IMG/VR virus record: IMGVR_UViG_3300032297_000473
Span: 1-58,531 of that record
Length of the DNA: 58,531 bases
Strand: one strand, 5' to 3'
DNA from: a virus
Positions 25,274 through 35,334 of this stretch are shown here, piece by piece (the stretch's first letter is position 1; every line of letters begins with the position of its first letter). The notes under the pieces are model-generated. The model saw nothing but the letters and a program-made list of their open reading frames with translations. It was not told where the DNA came from and ran no database searches. Position numbers and translations under genes: made by a program.

Positions 25274-26434
25274 ATGTCATGGCGTGGTAATACATCAAAT
25301 CCAGTACCTTCGAATGTCGATGAAACGAAGAAGAATCCTTATTTTACAAATCAAGAAAATAAGGCAATGGATGTTCGTAGAGATAAAGATACACGAAAAA
25401 ATTTTACAGTTACTTTAATTGATATTGATAATTCATTGATGGAATATTTACAAAATGTAATCAATCCAACAGTTGTAGATGCTGGTTCCAATATCAAAGT
25501 GCCTATATTATACGGTAATCCTGAAAGATGGAAGGCTATTCAAAATGACGGATATTATCGTGATATAAATGGAAAAATTCAATTACCAGCAATAATGTTC
25601 AAGCGTAGTTCATTTAGTAAAAACGAAAATTTACAAACGTTTAATCGTTATTTGACATATCCTGTGATGACTAAATTCAGTGAAAAAAATCAATATACGA
25701 AATTTAGTTTGTTGAACGATACAGTTGCTCCAGTTAATCAAATACATGCTGTAACACTACCAGATCATGTAAAAGTTGAATATGAGTTCATGATTTGGAC
25801 AGAATATGTGGAGCAAATGAATAGTATTTTGGAAAAGATTAATTTTGCCAGCGAAGATTATTGGGGCGATCCACAACGATTTAAATTTCGTGTAACTATA
25901 AATGATTATAGTCATACTACCGAAGTTTCTAACGATAAAGATCGTATGGTTCGCACATCTTTTACATTGAGTTTGTTTGCATATTTGTTGCCAGAAAGTT
26001 TTGAAGACCGCAAATCAACAGTTCAAAAACTATTGACTCCTAAGAAAATTAGTATAACTGGTGAAATTGTAAACAATGCACAGATGAATGCTGTTAATAA
26101 AAATGTTTCCAATTATTCAGCAAACAATCCAGCAAATCCATATGAACTGAGAGACAATATAATAGTAGACAAGGGTTCTACTTGGAAAACTCCAAAACCA
26201 GCAATAATAAGCGAGGTTTCTAACGTCGATGGTATTGAAATTATCGAAAAAATAAGACAGAGTTATACTGCATTAATAAATTCATCAACAGTAGGAAAAA
26301 TAAGTATTTGGCACGATCCTCCGGATACTGCAAATTCATATGGAGAAGAAGGATGGATGGCATACGACGGAGATTATCATTATATATATGTAGGTGGACG
26401 ATGGAGAAGACAAGCAATTGCGGACTATGAATAA
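25274..26434 (+). CDS. Tail completion / sheath stabiliser (T4 gp15-like), extended C-terminus
   Basis: The product has 386 residues. The core (about 40-265) shows a gp15-type sequence: VPILYGNPERWKAIQNDGYY, IMFKRSSFSKNENLQTF, VEYEFMIWTEYVEQMNSILEKIN and MVRTSFTLSLFAYLLPESFED. These parallel VPITYASKEHF, YELSIFTRYEDDMFQIVEQI and WSLTFEVNGWMYPP in T4 gp15. The last 110 residues are an extra domain (SKISIWHDPPDTANSYGEEG ... YHYIYVGGRWRRQ) resembling the short terminal module of the neighbouring fibre protein. It terminates the tail tube and sheath at the head-proximal end. Confidence 0.68.
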   Translation: MSWRGNTSNPVPSNVDETKKNPYFTNQENKAMDVRRDKDTRKNFTVTLIDIDNSLMEYLQNVINPTVVDAGSNIKVPILYGNPERWKAIQNDGYYRDINGKIQLPAIMFKRSSFSKNENLQTFNRYLTYPVMTKFSEKNQYTKFSLLNDTVAPVNQIHAVTLPDHVKVEYEFMIWTEYVEQMNSILEKINFASEDYWGDPQRFKFRVTINDYSHTTEVSNDKDRMVRTSFTLSLFAYLLPESFEDRKSTVQKLLTPKKISITGEIVNNAQMNAVNKNVSNYSANNPANPYELRDNIIVDKGSTWKTPKPAIISEVSNVDGIEIIEKIRQSYTALINSSTVGKISIWHDPPDTANSYGEEGWMAYDGDYHYIYVGGRWRRQAIADYE

Positions 26435-26458
26435 TATTTATTTTTTATTTAACAATAC

Positions 26459-26478
26459 TATTTATATTTATATTTATA
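26459..26478 (+). promoter_or_regulatory. Triple overlapping TATTTATA boxes before the fibre gene
   Basis: Three TATTTATA boxes repeat with a 6-nt period. The last ends 23 nt before the ATG at 26502. Multiple boxes may raise expression or blur the transcription start. No clear Shine-Dalgarno is seen. Confidence 0.35.
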
Positions 26479-26501
26479 TACATAAACACGTTTAATATAA
26501 T

Positions 26502-28511
26502 ATGCCATATCCAAACACAACAGCGTCTGTCATAGTAATTTCACAAACAAGTGGAAGTGCTGTTGCCGGGCAATATCCATTTGTTGAAAGACAAATAAGT
26601 GGCAGCAATTTGTTTTTAGTTACAGATTCAAGCGGAAATTTGACAGGAAGTACAAGTATTCCGGGAGGAAGTTTTACTAATTTAACAATAACAGGTGCAT
26701 TAACAGCAAGTGTAATTAGTGCAAGCACTGCGATTACAAGTGCGGCAGCTACATTTACTGGTGCCGTGACTATGAGTTCGACTCTAAGTGCTAGTGGTGG
26801 AATTACGGCTAGTGCTATTCAAGATGCAGGAACACTGACTGTCGTTGGTACGAGCACATTGGGTACAACAAATATTACAGGTTTGTTGAGTGCAAGTGGA
26901 AACGTTACTGCAAGTAACATTTTTGATGCTGGTACATTGGTTGTGTTGGGAACTAGTACTCTTGCAACATTGAGTGCAAGTAATATCAGTGCAAGTACTA
27001 TAAGTGCAAGCGCAACATTTTCTAATACTGGTACTGTTAGTGGACAATTTACGGTTGGAACAGGTATAACAACAAATTCGTTGACTGCTAGTGGTATAAT
27101 AAGCGCAAGTTCGGGAATTACAGCAAGTTCTATAAATGTAATAAATAGTATTGTTGATGGAGGAACACTGACCGTATTAGGAAATACTATATTGGGCGAT
27201 CAAACAAGTGATATTGTTCGCATTACCGGTAGTTTAAATCAAAGTGGTAGTTATTTTATATTGGGTGCAATAACAGCAAGCGGAAATATAAGTGCAAGTG
27301 GAGCAATAGTAGCATCATCATTTACAGGTAGTTTTAGTGGTAGTATTGGAAATGCGGTGTTGGCATCAACAGCAAGCACAGTCACTGTTACTGATACACC
27401 GTCAGGTGTGGGTCCATATTATATCACATTTGTTGACGGTACATCTGGTGCAAGAGCGGTTAGAACTGATAGCACAACATTAACGTGGAATGCTACAACT
27501 GCTACATTGAGTAGCAGCGGTAATTTAATAGGAAACGTATTGATTGCTGGCAATTCGATTACTAGCAGCAATGGTGGATTGTTAATTAATAATTTATCTG
27601 GTCCAAATGCAATTACAATAAATTCAACAGCAGGTGGTGTTAATTCTCTTATTAGTCACAGCGGAAGTAGTGGTGATGCATTGATTATTTCGTCAACTGG
27701 TCCATTGAATCTCACAAGTAGTGTTGTAAATGTTGATATAACAACACAATCTACAACTTGGAGTGACGGTGCTGTTGTGGTTGATGGCGGTGTAGGTATT
27801 GGAAAAAATCTTAATATATCGGGTTCTACAAGAACATTGGAAAATGTATATGTAGGCAAAAACTTAGTAGTTACTGGTAGCACTACATTGTATGGAGATT
27901 TAACAATATATGGTAGCGGTTCGATAGTAAACATAAGCAGCAGCACGGTAATTATAGGTGATAATAGAATTCAATTAAATGCGTTTTCTCCGGGAGGTAC
28001 AAATCAACGTTATGCTGGTATAGATGTTGTGGATACTGGTAGTTCTAATAACGTTACAAGTAGTTTGTTGTGGGATGGATTGAATAATTACTGGTTATTA
28101 ACCAACAATCAAAGCGGCAGTCCGATTGTTTCAAGTAGCGCAATTATATTGCAAGGACCAACAGGAAGTTTTGGTTCTGAAAATTTATTGACTGTAAATA
28201 ACTTCTTAAAAACTCAGACCGAATCTGGTAATTTGATTACTTCTAGTTTGAGTGAAGTTGCAGGCGTATTAAAATATGAAGGAACAATAAGTGGTAGTTC
28301 ATTAACTATAGGATCTTCAATAACTGCTGGTACAGGATCGTTTACTAATTTGACGGTCGTCACAGGTAGCTCTCCGGGTGTTGGTACTCAGGTTCCTGCG
28401 CATCCAACATCTAGTGGATTGCCGGGACAAATTGAAGTAGATAATAACTTTATTTACGTTTATACCAACAATACATGGAAACGTGTACCTCTAAGCGTTT
28501 GGTCTCTATAA
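26502..28511 (+). CDS. Repetitive tail-fibre-like structural protein
   Basis: The product has 669 residues. Short Ser/Ala/Thr/Gly-rich beta repeats fill residues 50-300 (units such as GTLTVVGTSTLGTTNITGLLSAS), typical of trimeric beta-helical fibre shafts. The middle (about 300-530) is a less regular beta domain. The C-terminus ends in the compact module PGQIEVDNNFIYVYTNNTWKRVPLSVW, related to the terminal module of the gp15-like protein upstream. No signal peptide, membrane segment or S74 chaperone is seen. A strong terminator follows. It is likely part of a side fibre or neck whisker. Confidence 0.7.
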   Translation: MPYPNTTASVIVISQTSGSAVAGQYPFVERQISGSNLFLVTDSSGNLTGSTSIPGGSFTNLTITGALTASVISASTAITSAAATFTGAVTMSSTLSASGGITASAIQDAGTLTVVGTSTLGTTNITGLLSASGNVTASNIFDAGTLVVLGTSTLATLSASNISASTISASATFSNTGTVSGQFTVGTGITTNSLTASGIISASSGITASSINVINSIVDGGTLTVLGNTILGDQTSDIVRITGSLNQSGSYFILGAITASGNISASGAIVASSFTGSFSGSIGNAVLASTASTVTVTDTPSGVGPYYITFVDGTSGARAVRTDSTTLTWNATTATLSSSGNLIGNVLIAGNSITSSNGGLLINNLSGPNAITINSTAGGVNSLISHSGSSGDALIISSTGPLNLTSSVVNVDITTQSTTWSDGAVVVDGGVGIGKNLNISGSTRTLENVYVGKNLVVTGSTTLYGDLTIYGSGSIVNISSSTVIIGDNRIQLNAFSPGGTNQRYAGIDVVDTGSSNNVTSSLLWDGLNNYWLLTNNQSGSPIVSSSAIILQGPTGSFGSENLLTVNNFLKTQTESGNLITSSLSEVAGVLKYEGTISGSSLTIGSSITAGTGSFTNLTVVTGSSPGVGTQVPAHPTSSGLPGQIEVDNNFIYVYTNNTWKRVPLSVWSL

Positions 28512-28532
28512 AAAATATAACTTATAATGAAC

Positions 28533-28566
28533 AAACCCGATTATAAATTATACAATCGGGTTTTCT
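28533..28566 (+). terminator. Intrinsic terminator after the fibre gene
   Basis: AAACCCGATT / AATCGGGTTT (28533-28542 and 28554-28563) closes an AT-rich loop and continues into TTTT. Confidence 0.88.
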
Positions 28567-28603
28567 TATTTTTGCGATATTTATAATCATATCTATTTAA
28601 AGT

Positions 28604-31600
28604 ATGCCTATTGGATCAACAGTTGTTTATAATGCAGGTGATCTTATTCTATCAACAGTAAGTTCATCGGGTAATACATTTCAAGAAAATAAAATTGCGG
28701 CGGCAACAAGTAGCATTATTTTATTTAATTCAAATGGTTTAATAAGTTCGCAATCATTAGCGACAACAACAGTTGGAACAGCAAGTTATGTTACCGGAAG
28801 CACCGCAATAATTGGTAATTTAACAGCAAGTAACATAAGTTCAAGTAACACTGGTAGTTTTGGTATTATTGGAGTAGGAACATCATTGCCAAATGCTTTG
28901 TTGAATATAACCGGATCCATCAATCGGGCATTATTTAATATAGAATCTCCTACGAGCAATCCCGCAAATGTTACAAGTGTTATATATGCAACAAGTACAA
29001 ACAGCAGATCGTTAGTGTCTATTGGTGTTCCAAAAACATACTCAACAGCAGCAGCACCAACGCTAGATGTTGGATATTACCAAAGTGGAAGCTATGATAA
29101 TAGTATAGTTGGTAATTTTTATAAATGGGGTGCATCAAATTATGGTTCTTCTATTTTGAGAGTTGCTTCCGCGCAAACATTTGATACATCAAGTGCATCA
29201 TATTATGCATTTGACATGGAACAAAACAGTGGTGGCTCTGGTCCTTTTAGATATGGTAGCACATATGTAGATTCTTTGCTTGTAAACAATACAAAAGCGT
29301 CTAATGGTCCATATGGTTCCATACATTTTGTTACAAGTGGTAGTATAAGAATGACAGTTGGCGGCGGCACATATGCTCCGACAGTTGCAATTGGTACTAC
29401 AACATTAGATACGAGTAGTATATTAAATATTTCTGGTCCTCCAAGTTCGGCAAGTATCAGAATTATAAATAGTTCCAACAGTCGTGCTGGTCTTGTTGGT
29501 GTAGATAGTGCTGGTGTATTTCTTTCACATACAAGCAACGGTGATTATTTAGAACTGCGAAATACATCAAGTGCAGCTAATTCTTTTTATGTAAGATTTG
29601 GATATGTTGGCGGCGGCCTCGCCAGCACCGCATGTGTTTTTAATACAAATTTCATGACGATTGGAAATAGTGTATTAACGCAAACGGGTAGTGTGTTGAG
29701 TGTTCGTGGTGCATCAAGTATAGGCACAGGATTTTATACAGCAAGCGCACCAACAAGTGGGCTTATTGTAGAAGGCAATGTGGGTATTGGAATTACAAAT
29801 CCAACATACAAGTTAGATATTAGTGGCAGCAACATATATGCACGTATACAAGCACAAAATGGATATGGATTGATTTTGGGAGTATCAAAACCGATATCGA
29901 TAACACAATATTCTGGATATGCAAGTGCCGGTCAATGTTTTATATTACCAACAAATGGAGGAGATGGTATATCACTTGCATTGGCGACAAGTTTTACTTA
30001 TGTGAATAGTGTGGAACTTAGTTATTTTACGTCGAGTGGAGATTTTCGAATAGGATCACAAGGTGGTGGTGGGTCGAATCATAAATCAATTAATTTTTAT
30101 GTTAATAGCACATCTTCTATGTTTATTACTGGTTCGGGAACAAATGCCCGTGTTGGCATAAGAACCACTTCGCCTGTAAATGCATTGGATGTTGCCGGAA
30201 ACATAAGTTGCAGTGTAATTACTGCTTCGTTATTTAGTGGCAGTATCAGCGGAAGTGTATTTGGTACAAGTAGTTGGAGTAATAATAGTTTAACTGCTAG
30301 CAGTTTGATTCCAACAAACAATTATTCTGCGAGTAGTATTAATGCAAATTCAGTTATTATTAATGCCACTGCAAGTCAAGATAAAAGTGCAGTTACCAGA
30401 GAATATGTATTAAGTAGAGGAACAAATTTAATTACCAACGGATATGGTAATTTGTTTAACAATTATAATTTTTCTCCGTTTGTTTTTGATCCAGTTGACA
30501 CATATGCGGGTGGCGGATCATTTTCGCATATATCTCCCGGAAGTAATGCAAATATATTGACTTCTGAATTTATTAGTGTAGATTCTAACAAAACATATTT
30601 AGGATCAATATATGCAAAAGCTGGAAATAGAAATGGAACATTGTATACAGCATCTGCTCTTATTTTCATAGCAATAGATTGCTATGACATTGATAAAAAT
30701 CAAATTTTACCATATCATGTAAAAAAGGTAAGTACATCACAGGACACATATTTAACACAAAATTTGAATCCCGGCGATTCATTTATGGTTGTTTCTGGAA
30801 GTGCAAGTGGATGGTATACTGGAAGTGCATTGGTATATGAACGACAATTAAATTGGTGGCCATATACAAGTTCATTAGGATATGTATTTACTCCATTTAC
30901 ATATACCAGAAATCTTTCATCACTGTCAACTGGAACTGGTGTTAGTGCCGCGTCTGCAAGTTTTTATAATACAAATGGTTTGTGGGCAACCAGTTCAATT
31001 AGTTCCAGTGCAACTGGTAGTATAATTAATTTTACATCCGTTTGGGGTGGACCTCTTATTCCAAGCGGAAGTGCTGTTAGAAATGCTTCTAGCGGAGGCA
31101 CTTATAAATATGCATTTGCAAGCAACTCTCCGCTTGTTAGTGGCAGCTGGACTCGTTTTGCTGCAAGAATAGAAGGAACAGAAACAGGATCATTGGATGC
31201 AAATAGCCGTCAATTTAGACCTGAAACTAAATTTATTAAGCTTTTGTTTTTACCTAATTATGCAGGTACTCCTGTTCCTGTGAGTGCGAGTATTCATCGT
31301 TTTGCAGCAATTACATTTAATGAACAACCCGATGCAACTGGATCAGCATTCGTTCAAAATGGTAATGTATTCGGTACAACCGCATTATTAGGAACAGGTG
31401 ATGCGCAGGCGTTGGCATTTCAAACAAATAATACAGAAAGAATGCGAATTGCAGCTACAACTGGCAATGTTAGTATTGGAACCACAAGTGCAGTAGGAAA
31501 ATTAAATGTTGCCGGAAATATAAGTTGTAGTGTTGTTAGTGGAAGTTTATTTGGCACAAGTAGCTGGGCGACTAGTGCAAGTTTTGTTTCTCCGAGCGGA

Positions 31601-34402
31601 AATGCATTTGTTCAAGGTGGTAATACTTTTGGCACAAATGCGGTGATTGGTTTGAATGACAATTATCGTTTGGATATTGAAACAAATAATGCCACTGTTA
31701 TGTCGATAACAGGCAGTACGGTTGGTATAGGTACAACAACACCGGATACGGCATCAAGATTTTCTATTATAAACAGATTCAAAGTTGATGCAAATGGAAT
31801 GGTCAAACTTGGCGGAAGTACCAATACATTTGGAAACGGTTCATATGTCGATTTTGGAAACGCTTCAAATTTAGGAAATGCATCTGCTGTGTATGGAATT
31901 GTCGGTGAACCATCAAATACTGGAAGTGGAGTAGTTATAGGAATTCAATTGGTGCCACGTAGTACAATAACGGCATCTACTGTATCATATCTAGCAGGAG
32001 GTATTTTTGGTGTTAGAGCATTAGGATCTGGAAGCACAATTACAAATGGTTATGCTGTATATGCAAATTCTCCAACAGTAAATTCTGGATCTGTGTCTAC
32101 TGCAACCGGAGTTTATATTGCACGCCAAAAAATTGCATCTGGTGTTGGTGTTGGATATGGTATAGATCAAGCAGATGCAAACGACATAAATAGATTTCTT
32201 GGAAATGTTGGGATTGGAACAAATCCAGTTAGTGGTTCAACAAATAGTCTTGTTGTTGCCGGAAACATTAGTGCCAGTGCAATTACTGCGAGTAGTATCA
32301 ATGTGACTAATTTAACAGCAAGCAATATCACAGCTAGTGGCATTTCAACAGCCAATGGATATGTTGTAATTGGTGAAGATATTGCATTTCCCCAATTAAG
32401 AAACGATTATTATGCTGGTTATTCACAAGCACCATCCGCTGGACCTGCAAGTGTACTTGAAATGGTTCAAGCATTGTCAAATGCAATTGGTGTAAATGAT
32501 CCATTAAGATTTAGAACAGTTTCATCTCCCGAATATTTTAGTGCAAGTGCATGGTTTACTGATACAAATCCACCTGCATATGGCCGATTGTTTGATGGCA
32601 ATGCAAATAGTACTGTTGATTTAATTACACATGCAGATAGTTCTAGTTTAAATAAAACAATAAAACGATTTGTTGTTAGCTTTTCACAATATTCTCGTCC
32701 AAATTTTGTAATGCTTCAAAGTGATTTTGGAAACAATGCATTTAATGGATATGGTGTTCAAATTGAAAAACAAAGTGCAAGTGTGTGGATACCAGCCGTT
32801 AGTGGTAGTCAATCCATGGCAAATGGTACTGCGAGAGTAATGGCATTTCAAATGGGAGATGTATCTAATGCAGATGCATTGCGTTTTACTTTTACTGCAA
32901 GTCAAGCATTAACTTTAGCTAATGGTGTTAGTGGATCGGTTCGATTAAATTCGATACGAAGTCTTGGAAATCAATATTATAGTTCAACGATTCCGGTTTA
33001 TACAAATAGCGGATCTCAATTAATTTGTACAAATAACGTTGGTATAGGCACTACAATACCTAGAAATCGTTTGGATGTTGCTGGAAACATAAGTTGTAGT
33101 GTTATCACAGCAAGTTTATTTAGTGGAAGTCATAGTGGAAGCACATTTGGTACAAGCAGTTGGAGTACAAATAGCTTAACAGCAAGTTTTGTTTCAAATG
33201 CATTTGTTCAAGGTGGTAATAGTTTCGGTACAACTGCCACACTTGGAACAAATGATGCAAACGGATTGGCGTTAGAAACAAACGGAACTACTAGAATGAC
33301 CGTTGGAAGTGGTGGTCAAATTGGTATTGGCACTGGTATTAATCCTGCTTATAAAACTTATATTGTAGATACTCAACTTTCATCAGATGGATCTGCTTCT
33401 CTTGCTATTGTTACAACACAAGCACAAACAAGTGGTTCAGCTACAAGTAGTAACACGGCAACTATTCAAACAACATATGTGGTATCCACATATACTGGTA
33501 GCACCGCACTGCAAAATCAAGGTATTTACAATCTGTTGGTCATGAATGGTAGTGGTAGTGCAAGCGGTAGCTATAGAGCAATGCGTAATGGATTGTTAAT
33601 TGGAAATTCTGTCGCGTTGGATGCAGGTAGTAGTTTTTCTAATACAGTTTGCACAAATCAAATTAGTTCAAATATTGCATCATTCAGTGTTCCAAGTTGG
33701 ATAGCTGGAACAAACACTTCCATTGATTTGATCCCGGGCAATTCAACAGGTAGTATTACAAATTTGTATCACCACGTTCTTAATTCTCCATTTTCAATAG
33801 GCGTAGGTGGTATAACTGTTACAAATGCATATGGTATATACATTGCAAAACAAAAAACAACAAGTATCGTTACAAATGCATATGGTATTTATCAAGTTGA
33901 TACAGGCGATTTAAATATATTTGCAGGCAAAACTCGTATTGGTAGCACGACAGCACCAGTCAATACATTGGATGTTTCTGGTAATATAAGTTGCAGTGCA
34001 ATTACAGCATCATTAATAACAACAAATCAAATTGTAATAACTGGCAGTATAACCAGTAGCGGACCTATAATTTATGATAACGCAGTGTTATTAGATTATA
34101 GTGCATCGACATTAACTAATAGTAGTAGCAACTTTGTTATATTACAAAATTCAACAGGATCTTATAATGCTGCATTTTTTGATTATGTTGCGCTTAGTGG
34201 AAGCAGTTATCGTGCCGGAACAATATTTGGTGGCTGGTCTAGTGGATCTATAAATTATACAGAATATAGCACAACAGACACAGGATCAAGTCAAAATTTA
34301 AATTTATCACTCGATTTGTCTGCTTCATTTATAAGATTGTTGGCAAATTATTCCGGATCTCAAATAAATTGGTATGTAAAAGCGAGTGGCAGATATATAT
34401 AA
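28604..34402 (+). CDS. Giant modular tail fibre protein
   Basis: The product has 1932 residues, the longest in the window. It is built from beta modules rich in Ser/Gly/Thr/Asn. A cassette VGIGTTxP...LDVAGNISCSVITASL recurs about five times (near residues 527, 967, 1217, 1489 and 1788), sometimes followed by SGSxSGSxFGTSSW. This cassette is common in phage and environmental fibres, where it usually precedes an S74 endosialidase-type chaperone. No S74 Ser-Lys dyad or GxxAQ-type motif is visible at this C-terminus. Between cassettes lie distinct beta domains (for example 600-900 and 1240-1470), possibly carbohydrate-binding. It is predicted to be the long tail fibre shaft and receptor-binding part. 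Confidence 0.75.
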   Translation: MPIGSTVVYNAGDLILSTVSSSGNTFQENKIAAATSSIILFNSNGLISSQSLATTTVGTASYVTGSTAIIGNLTASNISSSNTGSFGIIGVGTSLPNALLNITGSINRALFNIESPTSNPANVTSVIYATSTNSRSLVSIGVPKTYSTAAAPTLDVGYYQSGSYDNSIVGNFYKWGASNYGSSILRVASAQTFDTSSASYYAFDMEQNSGGSGPFRYGSTYVDSLLVNNTKASNGPYGSIHFVTSGSIRMTVGGGTYAPTVAIGTTTLDTSSILNISGPPSSASIRIINSSNSRAGLVGVDSAGVFLSHTSNGDYLELRNTSSAANSFYVRFGYVGGGLASTACVFNTNFMTIGNSVLTQTGSVLSVRGASSIGTGFYTASAPTSGLIVEGNVGIGITNPTYKLDISGSNIYARIQAQNGYGLILGVSKPISITQYSGYASAGQCFILPTNGGDGISLALATSFTYVNSVELSYFTSSGDFRIGSQGGGGSNHKSINFYVNSTSSMFITGSGTNARVGIRTTSPVNALDVAGNISCSVITASLFSGSISGSVFGTSSWSNNSLTASSLIPTNNYSASSINANSVIINATASQDKSAVTREYVLSRGTNLITNGYGNLFNNYNFSPFVFDPVDTYAGGGSFSHISPGSNANILTSEFISVDSNKTYLGSIYAKAGNRNGTLYTASALIFIAIDCYDIDKNQILPYHVKKVSTSQDTYLTQNLNPGDSFMVVSGSASGWYTGSALVYERQLNWWPYTSSLGYVFTPFTYTRNLSSLSTGTGVSAASASFYNTNGLWATSSISSSATGSIINFTSVWGGPLIPSGSAVRNASSGGTYKYAFASNSPLVSGSWTRFAARIEGTETGSLDANSRQFRPETKFIKLLFLPNYAGTPVPVSASIHRFAAITFNEQPDATGSAFVQNGNVFGTTALLGTGDAQALAFQTNNTERMRIAATTGNVSIGTTSAVGKLNVAGNISCSVVSGSLFGTSSWATSASFVSPSGNAFVQGGNTFGTNAVIGLNDNYRLDIETNNATVMSITGSTVGIGTTTPDTASRFSIINRFKVDANGMVKLGGSTNTFGNGSYVDFGNASNLGNASAVYGIVGEPSNTGSGVVIGIQLVPRSTITASTVSYLAGGIFGVRALGSGSTITNGYAVYANSPTVNSGSVSTATGVYIARQKIASGVGVGYGIDQADANDINRFLGNVGIGTNPVSGSTNSLVVAGNISASAITASSINVTNLTASNITASGISTANGYVVIGEDIAFPQLRNDYYAGYSQAPSAGPASVLEMVQALSNAIGVNDPLRFRTVSSPEYFSASAWFTDTNPPAYGRLFDGNANSTVDLITHADSSSLNKTIKRFVVSFSQYSRPNFVMLQSDFGNNAFNGYGVQIEKQSASVWIPAVSGSQSMANGTARVMAFQMGDVSNADALRFTFTASQALTLANGVSGSVRLNSIRSLGNQYYSSTIPVYTNSGSQLICTNNVGIGTTIPRNRLDVAGNISCSVITASLFSGSHSGSTFGTSSWSTNSLTASFVSNAFVQGGNSFGTTATLGTNDANGLALETNGTTRMTVGSGGQIGIGTGINPAYKTYIVDTQLSSDGSASLAIVTTQAQTSGSATSSNTATIQTTYVVSTYTGSTALQNQGIYNLLVMNGSGSASGSYRAMRNGLLIGNSVALDAGSSFSNTVCTNQISSNIASFSVPSWIAGTNTSIDLIPGNSTGSITNLYHHVLNSPFSIGVGGITVTNAYGIYIAKQKTTSIVTNAYGIYQVDTGDLNIFAGKTRIGSTTAPVNTLDVSGNISCSAITASLITTNQIVITGSITSSGPIIYDNAVLLDYSASTLTNSSSNFVILQNSTGSYNAAFFDYVALSGSSYRAGTIFGGWSSGSINYTEYSTTDTGSSQNLNLSLDLSASFIRLLANYSGSQINWYVKASGRYI

Positions 34403-34447
34403 TATAGTTATAAACATATATTTTCTGGATAGTGAAAGAAAACACAT

Positions 34448-34684
34448 ATGGCAAATGAATTTTTAGTAAAAAACGGATTAATAAGTAGATCCGATATAAT
34501 TGTTACTGGTAGTTTATTAATTAGTCAAACAATAACTGCCTCTGCAATTACATCTAGTTTTACTGGAAGTTTATTGGGTACTGCAAGTTATGCGTTAAAT
34601 TTTGCACTTTTCGGCAATGTTGATGGTGGCCGTCCAGATTCAATATATGGTGGAGCAACATCAATAGACGCTGGAGGACCGTAA
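34448..34684 (+). CDS. Short fibre-associated structural protein
   Basis: The product has 78 residues. It starts MANEFLVKNGLISRSDIIVTGSL, the same kind of opening as modular fibre proteins, and contains TASAITSSFTGSLLGTASYAL, closely resembling shaft repeats of the giant fibre. It ends in a Gly/Asp-rich segment (NVDGGRPDSIYGGATSIDAGG), as in small virion proteins of T4-like phages. It could be a hinge or adaptor, or the remnant of a longer fibre. The next gene begins 5 nt later. Confidence 0.55.
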   Translation: MANEFLVKNGLISRSDIIVTGSLLISQTITASAITSSFTGSLLGTASYALNFALFGNVDGGRPDSIYGGATSIDAGGP

Positions 34685-34689
34685 AATTT

Positions 34690-35331
34690 ATGGCTGTAAA
34701 TATTCAATTAAGAAATGGAACATCTGCACAATGGACATCTGTGAATCCAACTTTAATGATTGGAGAATTGGGTGTAGAAACAGATACTTCGCAATTTAAA
34801 ATAGGTAATGGTGTGTTGGCGTGGAATGCATTACCATATGCAACTTCATCAAATGCATATTCTAGTAGTGTTAGTATCACTGCGCAAACTGCATCTTTTT
34901 TGACAACCACAAACAATTATACGGTCTCAAATTTAATAGTTAGTGGTAGTTTAATATATCCACGTATATCATCATCTATACAAAGTAGTGTACTCACGAT
35001 TGATGAAACTGGATCTGTTAAAAAAAGAACATATATAAATGTAATAACAAAAAGTGTTGGATTTAATTTAACAAGTTCTGAAGAAGGATATTATATTAGA
35101 TATACAGGCGCATCTGATGCAAATGTTACAATTTTATCATCTTCGGTTCATGCTATGGATGTAAACTCTGTTTTTACAGTAATGCAGGCAGGTGCAGGTA
35201 TAATAACTGTTACTGGCTCCGCTGCTACTATTGTAGTAAATGGATCAAATAAAACCGCAGGACAATACAAAGCATTGCAAATAGTTAAAGTTGACACAGA
35301 CACATTTGATATTATTGGAGGAGTTGTATAA
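34690..35331 (+). CDS. Tail fibre protein with Mtd/hyaluronidase-type N-terminal domain
   Basis: The product has 213 residues. The N-terminal domain IQLRNGTSAQWTSVNPTLMI then GELGVETDTSQFKIGNG and WNALPY (residues 4-56) is the classic fibre N-terminus found in major tropism determinant-like and many phage tail proteins, used for attachment to the virion. The rest is beta-rich, and the C-terminal part (FTVMQAGAGIITVTGSAATIVVNGSNKTAGQY) is a small capping domain seen in many short fibres. It is predicted to be a receptor-contacting tip. Confidence 0.75.
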   Translation: MAVNIQLRNGTSAQWTSVNPTLMIGELGVETDTSQFKIGNGVLAWNALPYATSSNAYSSSVSITAQTASFLTTTNNYTVSNLIVSGSLIYPRISSSIQSSVLTIDETGSVKKRTYINVITKSVGFNLTSSEEGYYIRYTGASDANVTILSSSVHAMDVNSVFTVMQAGAGIITVTGSAATIVVNGSNKTAGQYKALQIVKVDTDTFDIIGGVV

Positions 35332-35334
35332 AAT

